Assembly (NCBI GenBank): GCA_910579495.1 | Contig: CAJTVD010000002.1 | Coordinates: 139,184-188,200, forward strand | Source: an uncultured Lachnospiraceae bacterium | Lineage (GTDB): Bacteria > Bacillota > Clostridia > Lachnospirales > Lachnospiraceae | Direction: 5' to 3' | Length of the DNA: 49,017 nucleotides | Shown: one piece after another, positions 16,879-25,243 of the stretch | Layout of the letters: each line of letters opens with the position of its first letter | Position numbering within the stretch: position 1 is the stretch's first letter | The notes under the pieces: generated by a model | What the model was told of the DNA's origin: nothing | Database searches by the model: none | The model's input: only the letters and a program-made list of their open reading frames with translations | Program-made: the position numbers and the translations under genes

Positions 16879-18102
16879 TTACAAGTCAAAGTCGTCCCCC
16901 TGGCTGATCTGGAAATCAAAATCGTCCTCTTCCCCGGACAGCTCCTCCCTGAACCCGTCCTGTAAAGGCCGTTCCTCCAAAAGATCAGGTTTTTCCTCCG
17001 CTTCTTCCCGGCCAATCCCTTGCCACTGCTCTTTCCCAGCCACATCCGCAAGCTCTTCCAAATCCCCGACCTCTTCAATATCAAAGCTCATCTTTCTCTT
17101 TACATGCTTTTTCGGTCCCGGCAGGGGATTGTCCAGGAGCCTGATCCTCCTGCCATCCTGGGTCACAATATAATTGCCCTGCCCTTCCTCTTCTGCCGTA
17201 TTTTTTGCATCCGCCACTTTTTCCATGCCTCCTGTAACTTCTTTCCTGCCCAGGCACCAAAATGCCCACTGGGAGAACACGCCTGCCAGAAGCCCCCCTG
17301 CCAGCCACAGTGCCAGGCAGATATCCATATCCTGGCTCCCTCCCCCTGGCTGGCGGATCTCCCGGAACCAGCGAATAAACTGCTTTGCCCCTGTGGTACC
17401 GGTCAATCCCGCATCCACTGACAGTACAGTAAAAAATCCAAGAGTTACACCCAAAAACAGCCCTGCCGCCAACGCCGCAGTTGCCAGCCCTTTTCTCCCA
17501 TACGCAAAATAAGCCTTTGCCAGCAAATACCCCGCCGGAAGGCACAAGAAAAAGCCAAGCCAGTTCCAATAGCAGACAAGCCCCATGTAAAGGCCGGCCA
17601 GCAAAAGGTAAAGCGCCTCCCACTTGTCAGCGCACCATCCGGCAAATTTCATCCGCAAGGCCAGGCTGCCAAATACCACTGCCACAACGCTCCAGTGCAG
17701 CATATAAAAATTTTCCGGGCAAATCTCAAACAAAGTTTCCCCAATCCACGGGGAAAGGGCGAGGCTCCCTGCGGTTACAGCCCCTGCCGCCTTCCCGAAA
17801 ATCATTCCCATGCCTACAAACAGGGCCTCCAGCCAGGCCACCTGAAAAAGGAGCTGGCAGATACCGGCAGCTTCTATGCGGTTTCCCACAAAGGGGAAAA
17901 TATCTGACAGCGTTTCCGTATAGACACAGGCAAGCCCGGAAAAGTATATGGTGCCTTCCTGCTGTAACCGGATAACCGCTTCCCCATAATATCCATGGCT
18001 ATCCACTACCCCCGGCCCGGCTAAGGCATAGTACCACAGTTTTCCAGCCCCAAGGGCCAGTATGCCCAGAGGATAAAACAGTTTTTCCGTCTTCTTATTC
18101 AT
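16879..18102 (-). CDS. polytopic membrane protein with acidic tail, unknown function
   Basis: A 407-residue protein with about eight hydrophobic stretches over residues 8-300, several containing buried charged or aromatic residues, then a cytoplasmic tail of about 110 residues rich in Glu and Asp that ends DDFDFQISQGDDFDL. I do not recognise a family; the shape vaguely suggests a GT-C-like or transporter-like scaffold. The ATG at 18102 overlaps the yebC stop by eight bases, so translation is probably coupled to yebC. No strong ribosome binding site of its own is seen. A longer in-frame reading to 18201 would lie entirely inside yebC and is not supported. Confidence 0.7.
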   Translation of the reverse strand: MNKKTEKLFYPLGILALGAGKLWYYALAGPGVVDSHGYYGEAVIRLQQEGTIYFSGLACVYTETLSDIFPFVGNRIEAAGICQLLFQVAWLEALFVGMGMIFGKAAGAVTAGSLALSPWIGETLFEICPENFYMLHWSVVAVVFGSLALRMKFAGWCADKWEALYLLLAGLYMGLVCYWNWLGFFLCLPAGYLLAKAYFAYGRKGLATAALAAGLFLGVTLGFFTVLSVDAGLTGTTGAKQFIRWFREIRQPGGGSQDMDICLALWLAGGLLAGVFSQWAFWCLGRKEVTGGMEKVADAKNTAEEEGQGNYIVTQDGRRIRLLDNPLPGPKKHVKRKMSFDIEEVGDLEELADVAGKEQWQGIGREEAEEKPDLLEERPLQDGFREELSGEEDDFDFQISQGDDFDL

Positions 18103-18823
18103 CCCAATTGTGGTAAACGGCCTGTACATCGTCGTCATCATCCAGAAGGTCAAGGATCTTCTGCAAGCCCTTAATGGCCGTCTCGTCGGTAAGCTCCACA
18201 TAATTTTGTGGGATCATGGTAACTTCTGCGGAAACAGTGGGAATCCCCGCCTCCTGCAATGCCTTGTGTACTTTATCAAAATCCTCTGGCGGCGTAATCA
18301 CCTCATAGCTGTCCTCTTCCTCGGCAAAATCCTCCGCCCCTGCGTCTAAGGCAAGCATCATCAGTTCGTCACCGTCACCTTCATACTCTTCCTTGTCAAT
18401 GATAATCTGTCCCTTTTTATCAAACATAAATGACACGCATCCAGGCGTACCAATGCTGCCGTTTCCTTTTGAAAAGGCGCTCCTGACATTAGCCGCAGTC
18501 CGGTTCTGGTTGTCCGTAAGGGCATCCACAATAATGGCCGTCCCCCCGGGGCCGTATCCCTCATAGGAAATATACTTGTAATTTACATTCCCTACGTCTC
18601 CTGCCGCTTTCTTGATCCCACGCTCAATAGTATCATTGGGCATATTGTTGGATTTGGCCTTGGCAATTACCTGGGCCAGCCTGAAATTATTGGCCGGGTC
18701 GGCACCCCCCTCTTTTACCGCCACCGCAATTTCTCTCCCCAATATGGTGAAAATTTTCCCCTTGGCAGCATCGTTTTTTTCCTTCTTATGTTTAATATTC
18801 GCAAATTTTGAATGTCCTGACAT
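18095..18823 (-). CDS. yebC: YebC/PmpR (TACO1) family regulator
   Basis: A 242-residue cytoplasmic protein of the YebC/TACO1 family. Members were first described as DNA-binding regulators and have more recently been tied to translation of proline-rich stretches. The invariant start MSGHSKFANIKHKK, the YEGYGPGGTAIIVDALTDN segment and the SxGTPGCVSFMFDKKG variant (here GSIGTPGCVSF) are present, and the length is typical. AGAGGT precedes the ATG. It lies 15 bases after the CBS-domain gene, giving an operon CBS protein - yebC - membrane protein. Confidence 0.95.
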   Translation of the reverse strand: MSGHSKFANIKHKKEKNDAAKGKIFTILGREIAVAVKEGGADPANNFRLAQVIAKAKSNNMPNDTIERGIKKAAGDVGNVNYKYISYEGYGPGGTAIIVDALTDNQNRTAANVRSAFSKGNGSIGTPGCVSFMFDKKGQIIIDKEEYEGDGDELMMLALDAGAEDFAEEEDSYEVITPPEDFDKVHKALQEAGIPTVSAEVTMIPQNYVELTDETAIKGLQKILDLLDDDDDVQAVYHNWDE

Positions 18824-18838
18824 ATCATACCTCTTTTC

Positions 18839-20221
18839 TTATGCTTCATTATCCGTTTCTTTTTCTTCCGTATTCCTGTTTAGCATGTTTTCCTTCTTTT
18901 CCGGAAGACGCTTTACAAGAACACTTTTAATCATCCGGTTTTCCACCTGGAGGATCTGGAATTCATAGTTGTCCACTGTAATGGAAAACTCCTCATCCTC
19001 CTCCGGTATCTTATCCATTTTGGAAATCATAAAGCCGTTAATGGTTTCAAATTCCTCTTCGCAAAAGGAAATCCCAAACCACTCCTCCAGCTCTTCTAAA
19101 GGGGTGATCCCTTCTATGATATATTCGTCCGCATTTCCTGTTTTTTCAATATGGGCTTCCTCTTCATCGTATTCGTCCATAATATTCCCTACGATTTCTT
19201 CCAGGATATCCTCCATGGCCACAAGCCCGGAAGTCTGCCCATATTCATCCACGACGATTACCATCTGGGTTTTCGTATGCTGCATGGTCTCGAACAGTGC
19301 GTCTATATTTTTCGTCTCAGGAACAAACCTTGCTTCCCGCAAAAGCCCTGGGATCTCCCCCACTGGCAATTCCATATTCCCTTCCGTCCTGTGGGCGCGC
19401 ATGGCATCCCGGAAGTGGAGAATCCCGATAATGTGGTCGATGTTCTCCTCAAAAACCGGGAAACGGCTTTTGCTTTCACTGAGCATGTAGTCAATGGCTT
19501 CTTCCAAAGTAGTATTTCTGTCAATCCCCAGGACATTGACCCGGTGGGTCATAATATCATGGGCTTCCTTGTCGCCGAATTCAAAGATTTTCGTTATCAT
19601 CTCAGCTTCCGACGCCATCAGCACCCCCTGCTCATGCCCTTCGTTTACCATGGAGATGATCTCCTCCTCCGTCACATCCTCCGTATTCCCGTTCGTATGG
19701 ATACCAAAAACCCGCAGTATCCCTTTGGATGTAAGGGAAACCAGCCCTGTTACTGGGCTGAATATCTTTGTAATATAGTAAATAGGGTTAATGCAGGCAT
19801 ATGCCCATTTGGAAGCATACTTTGCCCCCAGCCTCTTAGGGATCAGCACCCCGAAGGTAAGCAATATGTAGAGCAGCACTGCGCCTGCAAGGAGAATTGC
19901 GGCTATGGCAAATAACGCAGGCGAAAACTTTGCCCACTCCAGAAGCCGTCCTGCATACCTGATAAATACTCCCAGGAAAAAACCTCCCATTACAAGATTG
20001 ATCAGCGTCACCACCAGTTGGACAGTATTGATATACTGGTCAGGGTTTACTGTGATCCGGTAAAGCCTTTTAGCCTTCTTACTCCCTGTTTCTTCAAACT
20101 GCTCTGACAGCTCTTTGGAATTCAGTTCCTTCACCGCTGCGCCGAAGCCGTAAAACAGCATTTCAATCAACAGCAGCACGAAAAAAATAATATAACTGGC
20201 CGTAGGCCCGCCATCGTCCAT
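18839..20221 (-). CDS. CNNM/CBS-domain hemolysin-family protein (CorC/TlyC-like)
   Basis: A 460-residue membrane protein: an N-terminal DUF21/CNNM transmembrane domain (hydrophobic segments at about 8-27, 65-90, 97-125 and 135-155), a tandem CBS pair (about 205-325, with MTHRVNVLGIDRNTTLEEA and VVDEYGQTSGLVAMEDILEEIVG), and a C-terminal CorC_HlyC domain. Family members act in Mg or Co export or tolerance; the old hemolysin name is usually misleading. The start at 20221 is set by AGGAG upstream. A good promoter (TTGACG-17-TATAGT) precedes it and a terminator hairpin separates it from mazF, so it starts a new transcript. Confidence 0.9.
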   Translation of the reverse strand: MDDGGPTASYIIFFVLLLIEMLFYGFGAAVKELNSKELSEQFEETGSKKAKRLYRITVNPDQYINTVQLVVTLINLVMGGFFLGVFIRYAGRLLEWAKFSPALFAIAAILLAGAVLLYILLTFGVLIPKRLGAKYASKWAYACINPIYYITKIFSPVTGLVSLTSKGILRVFGIHTNGNTEDVTEEEIISMVNEGHEQGVLMASEAEMITKIFEFGDKEAHDIMTHRVNVLGIDRNTTLEEAIDYMLSESKSRFPVFEENIDHIIGILHFRDAMRAHRTEGNMELPVGEIPGLLREARFVPETKNIDALFETMQHTKTQMVIVVDEYGQTSGLVAMEDILEEIVGNIMDEYDEEEAHIEKTGNADEYIIEGITPLEELEEWFGISFCEEEFETINGFMISKMDKIPEEDEEFSITVDNYEFQILQVENRMIKSVLVKRLPEKKENMLNRNTEEKETDNEA

Positions 20222-20258
20222 TATCCCATCTCCTTTTTCAAACAAAATTTCAGATTAA

Positions 20259-20287
20259 ACTATATCATTTCCTGTTCTAAGCGTCAA
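20259..20287 (-). promoter_or_regulatory. promoter of the CBS protein-yebC operon
   Basis: On the minus strand TTGACG (20287-20282) is followed after exactly 17 bases by TATAGT (20264-20259), 38 bases upstream of the CBS protein ATG. This is a near-consensus sigma-A promoter. Confidence 0.7.
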
Positions 20288-20326
20288 GGGGCGCGGCTAC
20301 AGATTCCCGAAGTTTTTCTTCCACCT

Positions 20327-20361
20327 AAAATGCCCTGCACGATCTCTCACGCAGGGCATTT
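20327..20361 (-). terminator. terminator after mazF
   Basis: AAATGCCCTGC and GCAGGGCATTT form an 11-bp stem with a 12-base loop, about 40 bases past the mazF stop on the minus strand, ending in a short UUUU. It separates mazF from the next operon. Confidence 0.65.
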
Positions 20362-20400
20362 GCTCCCTCCGCCCATCTCCGGGACGGATTACCATATTTT

Positions 20401-20778
20401 TCATGAAGCCGAACTTTGGACAGCGGCAGGCTCTGTGTATGTATTCAGTTCCAGACTGACCATAAGCCCATGATTCACCTGTTTCATGATCTCCTCGTCC
20501 AGATGGCATACTTTATCCTTCAGACGCTTTTTATCTATAGTGCGGAGCTGCTCCAGCAAAATAACAGAATCCTTCACCATATCATATTTTCCCGCGCTCA
20601 GTTCTATGTGGGTAGGCAGTTTCGCCTTATTCATTTTCGATGTAATTGCCGCACAGATTACCGTGGGGCTGTGTCTGTTGCCCACGTCATTTTGTACGAT
20701 CAGCACCGGCCTGATGCCGCCCTGCTCAGAACCTACCACCGGCCTTAAGTCTGCATAGTAAATATCCCCTCTTTTCAT
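20401..20778 (-). CDS. mazF: MazF/EndoA-type endoribonuclease
   Basis: A 125-residue PemK/MazF-fold ribonuclease, close in pattern to B. subtilis EndoA (NdoA), which cuts single-stranded mRNA at U^ACAU-like sites. Hallmarks are MKRGDIYYADLRPVVGSEQGG, RPVLIVQND, and the ITS and DSVILLEQLRTIDKKRL segments. The C-terminus has a short Ala/Ser-rich extension. The ATG at 20778 has only a weak ribosome binding site; an in-frame GTG at 20790 is an alternative. It follows alr as in many Firmicutes, but the 121-base gap cannot hold the usual mazE/ndoAI antitoxin gene. The gap instead contains a promoter. Confidence 0.92.
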   Translation of the reverse strand: MKRGDIYYADLRPVVGSEQGGIRPVLIVQNDVGNRHSPTVICAAITSKMNKAKLPTHIELSAGKYDMVKDSVILLEQLRTIDKKRLKDKVCHLDEEIMKQVNHGLMVSLELNTYTEPAAVQSSAS

Positions 20779-20862
20779 TTTTTCACACACCCTTCATTCC
20801 AATAGGATATTTTAATTCCATAAGCTGGCCCGCCAAGCGTGACAGCAATTGATGTTAATAGT

Positions 20863-20892
20863 ATTATAACCGTATTGTCAGAAGGTATACAA
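20863..20892 (-). promoter_or_regulatory. promoter of mazF
   Basis: TTGTAT (20892-20887), an 18-base spacer and a perfect TATAAT (20868-20863) lie in the alr-mazF gap on the minus strand, about 85 bases upstream of the mazF start. The -35 box overlaps the last part of the alr 3' region. Confidence 0.6.
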
Positions 20893-20899
20893 AGCATGG

Positions 20900-22141
20900 C
20901 TAAGAAATATCAGGAACAAATTCCGGGCAGTCTTCCTGGCAGTAAAAAACTTTGCCGCCTTTTAAATAAACTCTCGGTACCCTTTTCCCAATACAGCAGG
21001 CAAATTCATAATTAAACCTGCCTGAAAGCTCCCCCGCCTGCTCCATGGTAATCCGTTCTTTTCCATCGGCACCGATCAGGGTAGCCCTGTCCCCTACAGC
21101 CGCGTCTTTAATCCCCGTCACATCCACCATAAACTGGTCCATACACACTCTCCCTAATATGGGAGCTTTCTTTCCTCTTATCAGCACAAACCCTTTCCCT
21201 GAAAGCCCCCTGGGATATCCGTCCCCGTAACCTGCCGGTATTGTGGCAATCCGCATTTTTCCAGGTGCTGTAAAAGTGCCGCCGTAACTGACCTGGGTTC
21301 CCGGCCCAATATCTTTCAGGTACACAATGGTGCTGTATAAGGACATCACCGGGGTAAGGGGAACAATATCTTTTCTCACCTCTTCCGAAGGCCACAGGCC
21401 ATAAAGAATAATTCCGGCCCTTACCGCGTCCATATACGTTTCCGGCATTTCGATAATCCCCGCACTGTTGGCGCAGTGTTTAAGGGGTATCTCCCTTCCC
21501 GTCCGTTCCTTTATCTTTTTTAGAAAATCCTGGAACAGGGAAAGCTGCCTAAAGGCCCCACTTTTGTCCGCCTCATCCGCCCGGGCAAAATGGGTAAAAA
21601 TACCTTCCACTTCCAGTTCCTGTGCAGCAAGGGCCTGCTGCGCCAGTGCAAGCCCTTCTTCATCCGGCCTTACGCCAATGCGGCTCATTCCTGTGTCTAC
21701 CTTAATATGTACCTTTGGCTTTTTTAAAATTCCTCTGGCTTTTAAAAGCCCTGCTGCCTTTTGGAGCTCCTTTAGGGTATCTTCCCGAAAAAGGGCAAGC
21801 CTGATATCCTGGCGGATGGCCTCCCCATAACAGCAGGGGAAAACATAGCCCAGCACCAGAACAGGCTTTACGATTCCCGCCCGCCTTAAAGAGACCGCCT
21901 CCTCAAAGGTAGCCACCGCAAAACCGGAAACATAGGAGGCTTCCTCCAGTTCCCTGGCTACCACCTCCGCCCCATGGCCGTAAGCGTCCGCCTTCACTAC
22001 AGCTATGATACTGGTATCTGGCGCAAGATTTTCCTTCATACGCCCTAAATTTTCCCTTACTGCGTCAAGGTTTATTTCCGCATAAAGCCTCCGATACCGC
22101 TCCGGTATCTGCTCCCCTGGCACCAAATACGCATCCTTCAT
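20900..22141 (-). CDS. alr: alanine racemase
   Basis: A 413-residue PLP enzyme making D-alanine for peptidoglycan. The PLP lysine is in AVVKADAYGHGAEVV (near residue 49), the second catalytic tyrosine in VSYGGTF, and the C-terminal beta domain contains LIRGKKAPILGRVCMDQFMVDVT. The tail runs about 25 residues past the usual end. The ATG has AGGAG six bases upstream and overlaps the TGA of a possible nine-codon leader frame. It lies 148 bases after nnr, and that gap contains a long hairpin and a duplicated 23-nt motif. mazF follows. Confidence 0.96.
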   Translation of the reverse strand: MKDAYLVPGEQIPERYRRLYAEINLDAVRENLGRMKENLAPDTSIIAVVKADAYGHGAEVVARELEEASYVSGFAVATFEEAVSLRRAGIVKPVLVLGYVFPCCYGEAIRQDIRLALFREDTLKELQKAAGLLKARGILKKPKVHIKVDTGMSRIGVRPDEEGLALAQQALAAQELEVEGIFTHFARADEADKSGAFRQLSLFQDFLKKIKERTGREIPLKHCANSAGIIEMPETYMDAVRAGIILYGLWPSEEVRKDIVPLTPVMSLYSTIVYLKDIGPGTQVSYGGTFTAPGKMRIATIPAGYGDGYPRGLSGKGFVLIRGKKAPILGRVCMDQFMVDVTGIKDAAVGDRATLIGADGKERITMEQAGELSGRFNYEFACCIGKRVPRVYLKGGKVFYCQEDCPEFVPDIS

Positions 22142-22156
22142 TTTTTGCTCCTATTC

Positions 22157-22283
22157 CAGTCCCGCATCCGCCCTTCCAGAACCCTTTTACACAGGCCAAT
22201 CCCTGCCCCTAATACTTGGGCAGCAATTGGCCTAGGCTCTGTACGGGCTTCTGCTGTTTTCAGTCCCGCATCCGCCCTTCCAG
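22157..22283 (-). repeat. 23-nt direct repeat in the nnr-alr gap
   Basis: An identical 23-nt sequence containing CCCGCATCCGCCCTTCCAG occurs at 22157-22179 and 22261-22283, 104 bases apart. Read on the minus strand each copy has GGAAGG followed by ATG CGG GAC, resembling a ribosome binding site plus start. The alr-proximal copy opens a nine-codon frame whose TGA overlaps the alr ATG. The other copy hits a stop at once. Confidence 0.7.
22193..22233 (-). promoter_or_regulatory. long hairpin between nnr and alr
   Basis: AGGCCAAT...CTGCCC pairs with GGGCAG...ATTGGCCT around a nine-base loop, giving two stacked helices of eight and six base pairs separated by a small internal bulge. No U-run follows. 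It sits between the two copies of the 23-nt repeat and could be an attenuator or processing site for alr mRNA. Confidence 0.5.
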
Positions 22284-22289
22284 GATTCT

Positions 22290-23819
22290 TTATGCAGAAC
22301 AATTTTCCAATGATTTCATTACAAAGGGGATGCTACAAGCAATGTCCCCTGCTGTCATTCCATAGCGCCCTTTTTCCCGGGCGGCATAGTCCCCCGCCAG
22401 GCCATGTAAATAACTGCCGAGGCTGGCCGCCTGGAAAGCACTCATTCCCTGGGCAAGGAGGCCTCCTGTTATGCCAGCCAGTACATCACCGCTGCCGGCC
22501 GATGCCATGCCGTCATTTCCTGAAACATTGATATACATCCTCTCTTCCCCCGGGGCAACCACTATGGTGGCGGCATCCTTCGCCACAACAACGCAGGAAA
22601 ACCTCCCTGCCAGCTTACGGGCAGCTCCCTCCCGGTCTTTTAAAACTTCCTGGACCTGTATGTTTAACAGCCGCGCCAGCTCCCCCGGATGGGGCGTCAG
22701 GACCAGCTTCTGCGCCTGTCTCCTGGCAGCTAATTCCTGAAGGCTGCCATTGGCCGCTATCAGGTTCAGCCCGTCAGCGTCAACCACCATGGGAATGGCT
22801 GTATCCTCCAGAAGGTATTTCATCAGTAAGTATGCCTCTTCCCCCATGCCAAGCCCAGGCCCTGCTACCACTGCATCCGCCCAGGCAAGGGATTCCTTTA
22901 CTTTCTCCCCTGAAGGCGTCCCGTCAAAAGCAGAAAGCACCGCTTCCGGGATCCCCTGCTGGATAACCGTCCGGTTACAGGAGGGGGAAATGATCCTTGC
23001 CATGCCTGCGCCTGTCTTTAAAAGGCTTCTGCCGCACAAAAGGCAGGCACCGCACATATCCCGGCTCCCTGCCACCACCAGCCCCTTGCCAAAGGTACCC
23101 TTATTGCCTGCTGGCGCTCTTTTGGGCAAAAGCCCTGCGGCATCCTCTATTTCATAATAAAACGCCGCTGGAAGGGTATTGCCAAAAGCCTTTCGGGGAA
23201 TGCCAATATCCTTTATTTTCAATCTTCCGCAATATTCCCTGCCAGGGTAGAGCAGGTGCCCCCTTTTGGCAAAGGCAAAGGCCACGGTCAAGTCCGCCCT
23301 CACAGCGCAGCCCATAATGCGCCCTGTATCCGCGCAGATTCCTGAAGGAATATCCAGGCTTAAAATAAACGCACCCTGGCTTTTATAAAAATTCATTCTC
23401 CCGATCACCTGGCAGGCATCCCCTGCAATTTCCCGTGATAGCCCAATGCCAAAGAAAGCGTCTATTACCATATCATATTCCGCTGCTTCCAATTTGCCCT
23501 GGATGGAAAACCCTAAATTTTCCAGTATCTTTATCTGGGCCCTGGTTTCCTCCGTCAGCTTCTTTGAGTCGCCCGCCATAAAAAAAGTAACCTGCTTTCC
23601 TGCAAGGGCAAGGAGCCGCCCCACAGCCAGCCCGTCCCCGCCATTGTTTCCGCTCCCTGCTATCACCAGGACCCGTCCCTTTCCCGGTATAAGCCCTTCT
23701 GCCTCCTGGCAGGCAGCCAGCGCAGCCCGTTCCATAAGTACAAGGGACGGAATGCCAATCCGGGTGACAGTGTTTTGGTCACAGGCTTTCATTTCACTTG
23801 CTTTTAAAGCGTATTCCAT
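22290..23819 (-). CDS. nnr: bifunctional NAD(P)H-hydrate epimerase/dehydratase
   Basis: A 509-residue repair enzyme with two fused domains. The N-terminal YjeF_N epimerase domain (about 1-215) carries GSGNNGGDGLAVGRLL. The C-terminal ADP/ATP-dependent NAD(P)HX dehydratase domain (about 225-500) carries VVAGPGLGMGEE, LTPHPGELARL and GSGDVLAGITGGLLAQG. It repairs hydrated NADH and NADPH in the cytoplasm. The ATG at 23819 is chosen because GGAAGG lies six bases upstream; another ATG at 23825 is too close to that site. It follows the coiled-coil gene by 16 bases, in a rex - coiled-coil - nnr - alr run, a fitting place for a redox-cofactor repair gene. Confidence 0.94.
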   Translation of the reverse strand: MEYALKASEMKACDQNTVTRIGIPSLVLMERAALAACQEAEGLIPGKGRVLVIAGSGNNGGDGLAVGRLLALAGKQVTFFMAGDSKKLTEETRAQIKILENLGFSIQGKLEAAEYDMVIDAFFGIGLSREIAGDACQVIGRMNFYKSQGAFILSLDIPSGICADTGRIMGCAVRADLTVAFAFAKRGHLLYPGREYCGRLKIKDIGIPRKAFGNTLPAAFYYEIEDAAGLLPKRAPAGNKGTFGKGLVVAGSRDMCGACLLCGRSLLKTGAGMARIISPSCNRTVIQQGIPEAVLSAFDGTPSGEKVKESLAWADAVVAGPGLGMGEEAYLLMKYLLEDTAIPMVVDADGLNLIAANGSLQELAARRQAQKLVLTPHPGELARLLNIQVQEVLKDREGAARKLAGRFSCVVVAKDAATIVVAPGEERMYINVSGNDGMASAGSGDVLAGITGGLLAQGMSAFQAASLGSYLHGLAGDYAAREKGRYGMTAGDIACSIPFVMKSLENCSA

Positions 23820-23835
23820 AATCATCCTTCCAGGC

Positions 23836-24456
23836 TTACTTTTTATTGCCTGATTCCTTATTTCTCCTGTCAAAAATATTGATCACATCAGCGCCAAAAA
23901 TATCATGCATATAAGAATACAGCTGATGGTTTTCATCCTCCATTTCCTGCTTGCGTATCAGTTTCTTTTTCAGCTCCACCCGGATCTGGGTAATCCAGTT
24001 AGCAGTTTCCTCAATTTCCCGGTCGTTGGCATTCATCTTATCATAGCATATCTCCAGAGTTACACGCATCAGTTCCCTGTTAACCTTATCTATCTTTTCC
24101 GGCAGTTCAAGAAGCTCATCCTTATAACCCCTGATTTTTTTGTTACAGTCATCCAAAAGACGCTTATTCTCATCCATTATCTTCTGCGCGGCAATATCAT
24201 TTCCAGAGGAAGCATCCTGCGCATTTTCCATAATCTCCTGCATCAGTTTGCGTTTAAGCTTTTTGATCTCCTTGGTCTCCGTATTTGCTTTTCCCTGCTT
24301 CTTCAGCAAGTCGTTTAACTTATCCTCCAGCCGCTTTATCCTTTTATCTGGCTGTGCTGACTGATTAAAAAGCTGATGCCACTTATTATCCAGTGTAAGC
24401 ACTGGTATCTTTTTATCCGCCAGCACTGACTTAAATTGGTCATCCGACTTTGACAT
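23836..24456 (-). CDS. coiled-coil protein of unknown function
   Basis: A 206-residue, very hydrophilic protein with no signal peptide or TM segment. Long Lys/Glu/Leu-rich stretches at about 40-90 and 100-185 are predicted to be coiled coils; the N-terminal SKSDDQFKSVLADKKIPVLTL and the C-terminal YSYMHDIFGADVINIF look like small conserved caps. GGAGG seven bases upstream fixes the ATG at 24456. It sits 19 bases after rex and 16 before nnr. I do not recognise a named family. The tight operon position suggests a housekeeping role, but none can be assigned. Confidence 0.7.
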   Translation of the reverse strand: MSKSDDQFKSVLADKKIPVLTLDNKWHQLFNQSAQPDKRIKRLEDKLNDLLKKQGKANTETKEIKKLKRKLMQEIMENAQDASSGNDIAAQKIMDENKRLLDDCNKKIRGYKDELLELPEKIDKVNRELMRVTLEICYDKMNANDREIEETANWITQIRVELKKKLIRKQEMEDENHQLYSYMHDIFGADVINIFDRRNKESGNKK

Positions 24457-24475
24457 AGTACCGCCTCCATAAAAT

Positions 24476-25114
24476 TTAAAAATTTTCATCCCTTTTGTTA
24501 ATATTATATATCAGCTTCATCAGACTGTCCGAAAGATGGACATTTTCTACCTGAACCTCCCTGGGCACATTCAAATCCATATGGGCAAAGTTCCATATTC
24601 CCCTGATCCTGGTCCCTGCAAGCTTTTCCGCCACCGCCGCAGCGCTTGCCTTGGGAATAGTCAAGACCGCAATGTCAATTTCATTTTCCCTTACAAATGT
24701 TTCCATTTCCTCCATGGGCCTTACTTCCATATTCCTGATCTTTGTCCCCAAAAGCTCCGGGTCATTATCAAAAATCCCTTTAAACAAAAACCCCCTTCTC
24801 TCAAAGTTTATGTAATTTGCCAATGCCTGCCCCAGGTTTCCCGCTCCGATGATTATCAGGTTGTGTGTCCGGTCAAGCCCTAATATCCTGCCAATCTCTT
24901 CATAGAGATACTCCACCTTATAGCCATACCCCTGCTGCCCAAATCCACCGAAATTATTAAAGTCCTGCCTGATCTGGGAAGCCGTCACCTTCATAATATC
25001 ACTAAGCTCCTGGGATGAGATCCTCTCAATCCCCTCATCCTTCAGTTCGCCAAGAAATCTGAAATATCTTGGCAGGCGCGCAATCACAGCCTGTGAAATT
25101 TCTTTATTTTCCAA
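24476..25114 (-). CDS. rex: redox-sensing transcriptional repressor Rex
   Basis: A 212-residue repressor that binds DNA when the NADH/NAD ratio is low and lets go on binding NADH, controlling fermentation and electron-transfer genes. The N-terminal winged helix reads QAVIARLPRYFRFLGEL...SSQELSDIMKVTASQIRQDFNNFGGFGQQGYGY, and the Rossmann domain begins IIIGAGNLGQAL. Length is typical. The start is called at the TTG at 25114 with GGGGGC upstream, because homologs begin with ENKEIS; the longer ATG frame to 25180 has no conserved sequence. It is transcribed divergently from the ABC-F gene and is first in a run with nnr. Confidence 0.95.
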   Translation of the reverse strand: MENKEISQAVIARLPRYFRFLGELKDEGIERISSQELSDIMKVTASQIRQDFNNFGGFGQQGYGYKVEYLYEEIGRILGLDRTHNLIIIGAGNLGQALANYINFERRGFLFKGIFDNDPELLGTKIRNMEVRPMEEMETFVRENEIDIAVLTIPKASAAAVAEKLAGTRIRGIWNFAHMDLNVPREVQVENVHLSDSLMKLIYNINKRDENF

Positions 25115-25210
25115 CTTATTGCCCCCTGTTGCTGCAACAGCGGATAACACACCCCAAATCCTTTGCCCCAGGGCATGCATCCATATTGTTAATTTGTTTC
25201 TCTAAAAATA

Positions 25211-25239
25211 ATAATATAACACTGCAAAAATATTGTCAA
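25211..25239 (-). promoter_or_regulatory. promoter of rex
   Basis: On the minus strand a consensus TTGACA (25239-25234) is followed after 17 bases by TATTAT (25216-25211), about 97 bases upstream of the TTG start. Its -35 box lies four bases from the -35 box of the divergent ABC-F promoter. Confidence 0.75.
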
Positions 25240-25243
25240 TTCA

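Noticed and set aside
20779..20899. Antitoxin gene between alr and mazF
   Set aside because: No frame long enough for a MazE-like protein exists there; the gap contains promoter elements.
25187..25203. Rex operator upstream of rex
   Set aside because: TTGTTAA is present, but the opposite half-site TTAACAA is not, so the match is only half a site.
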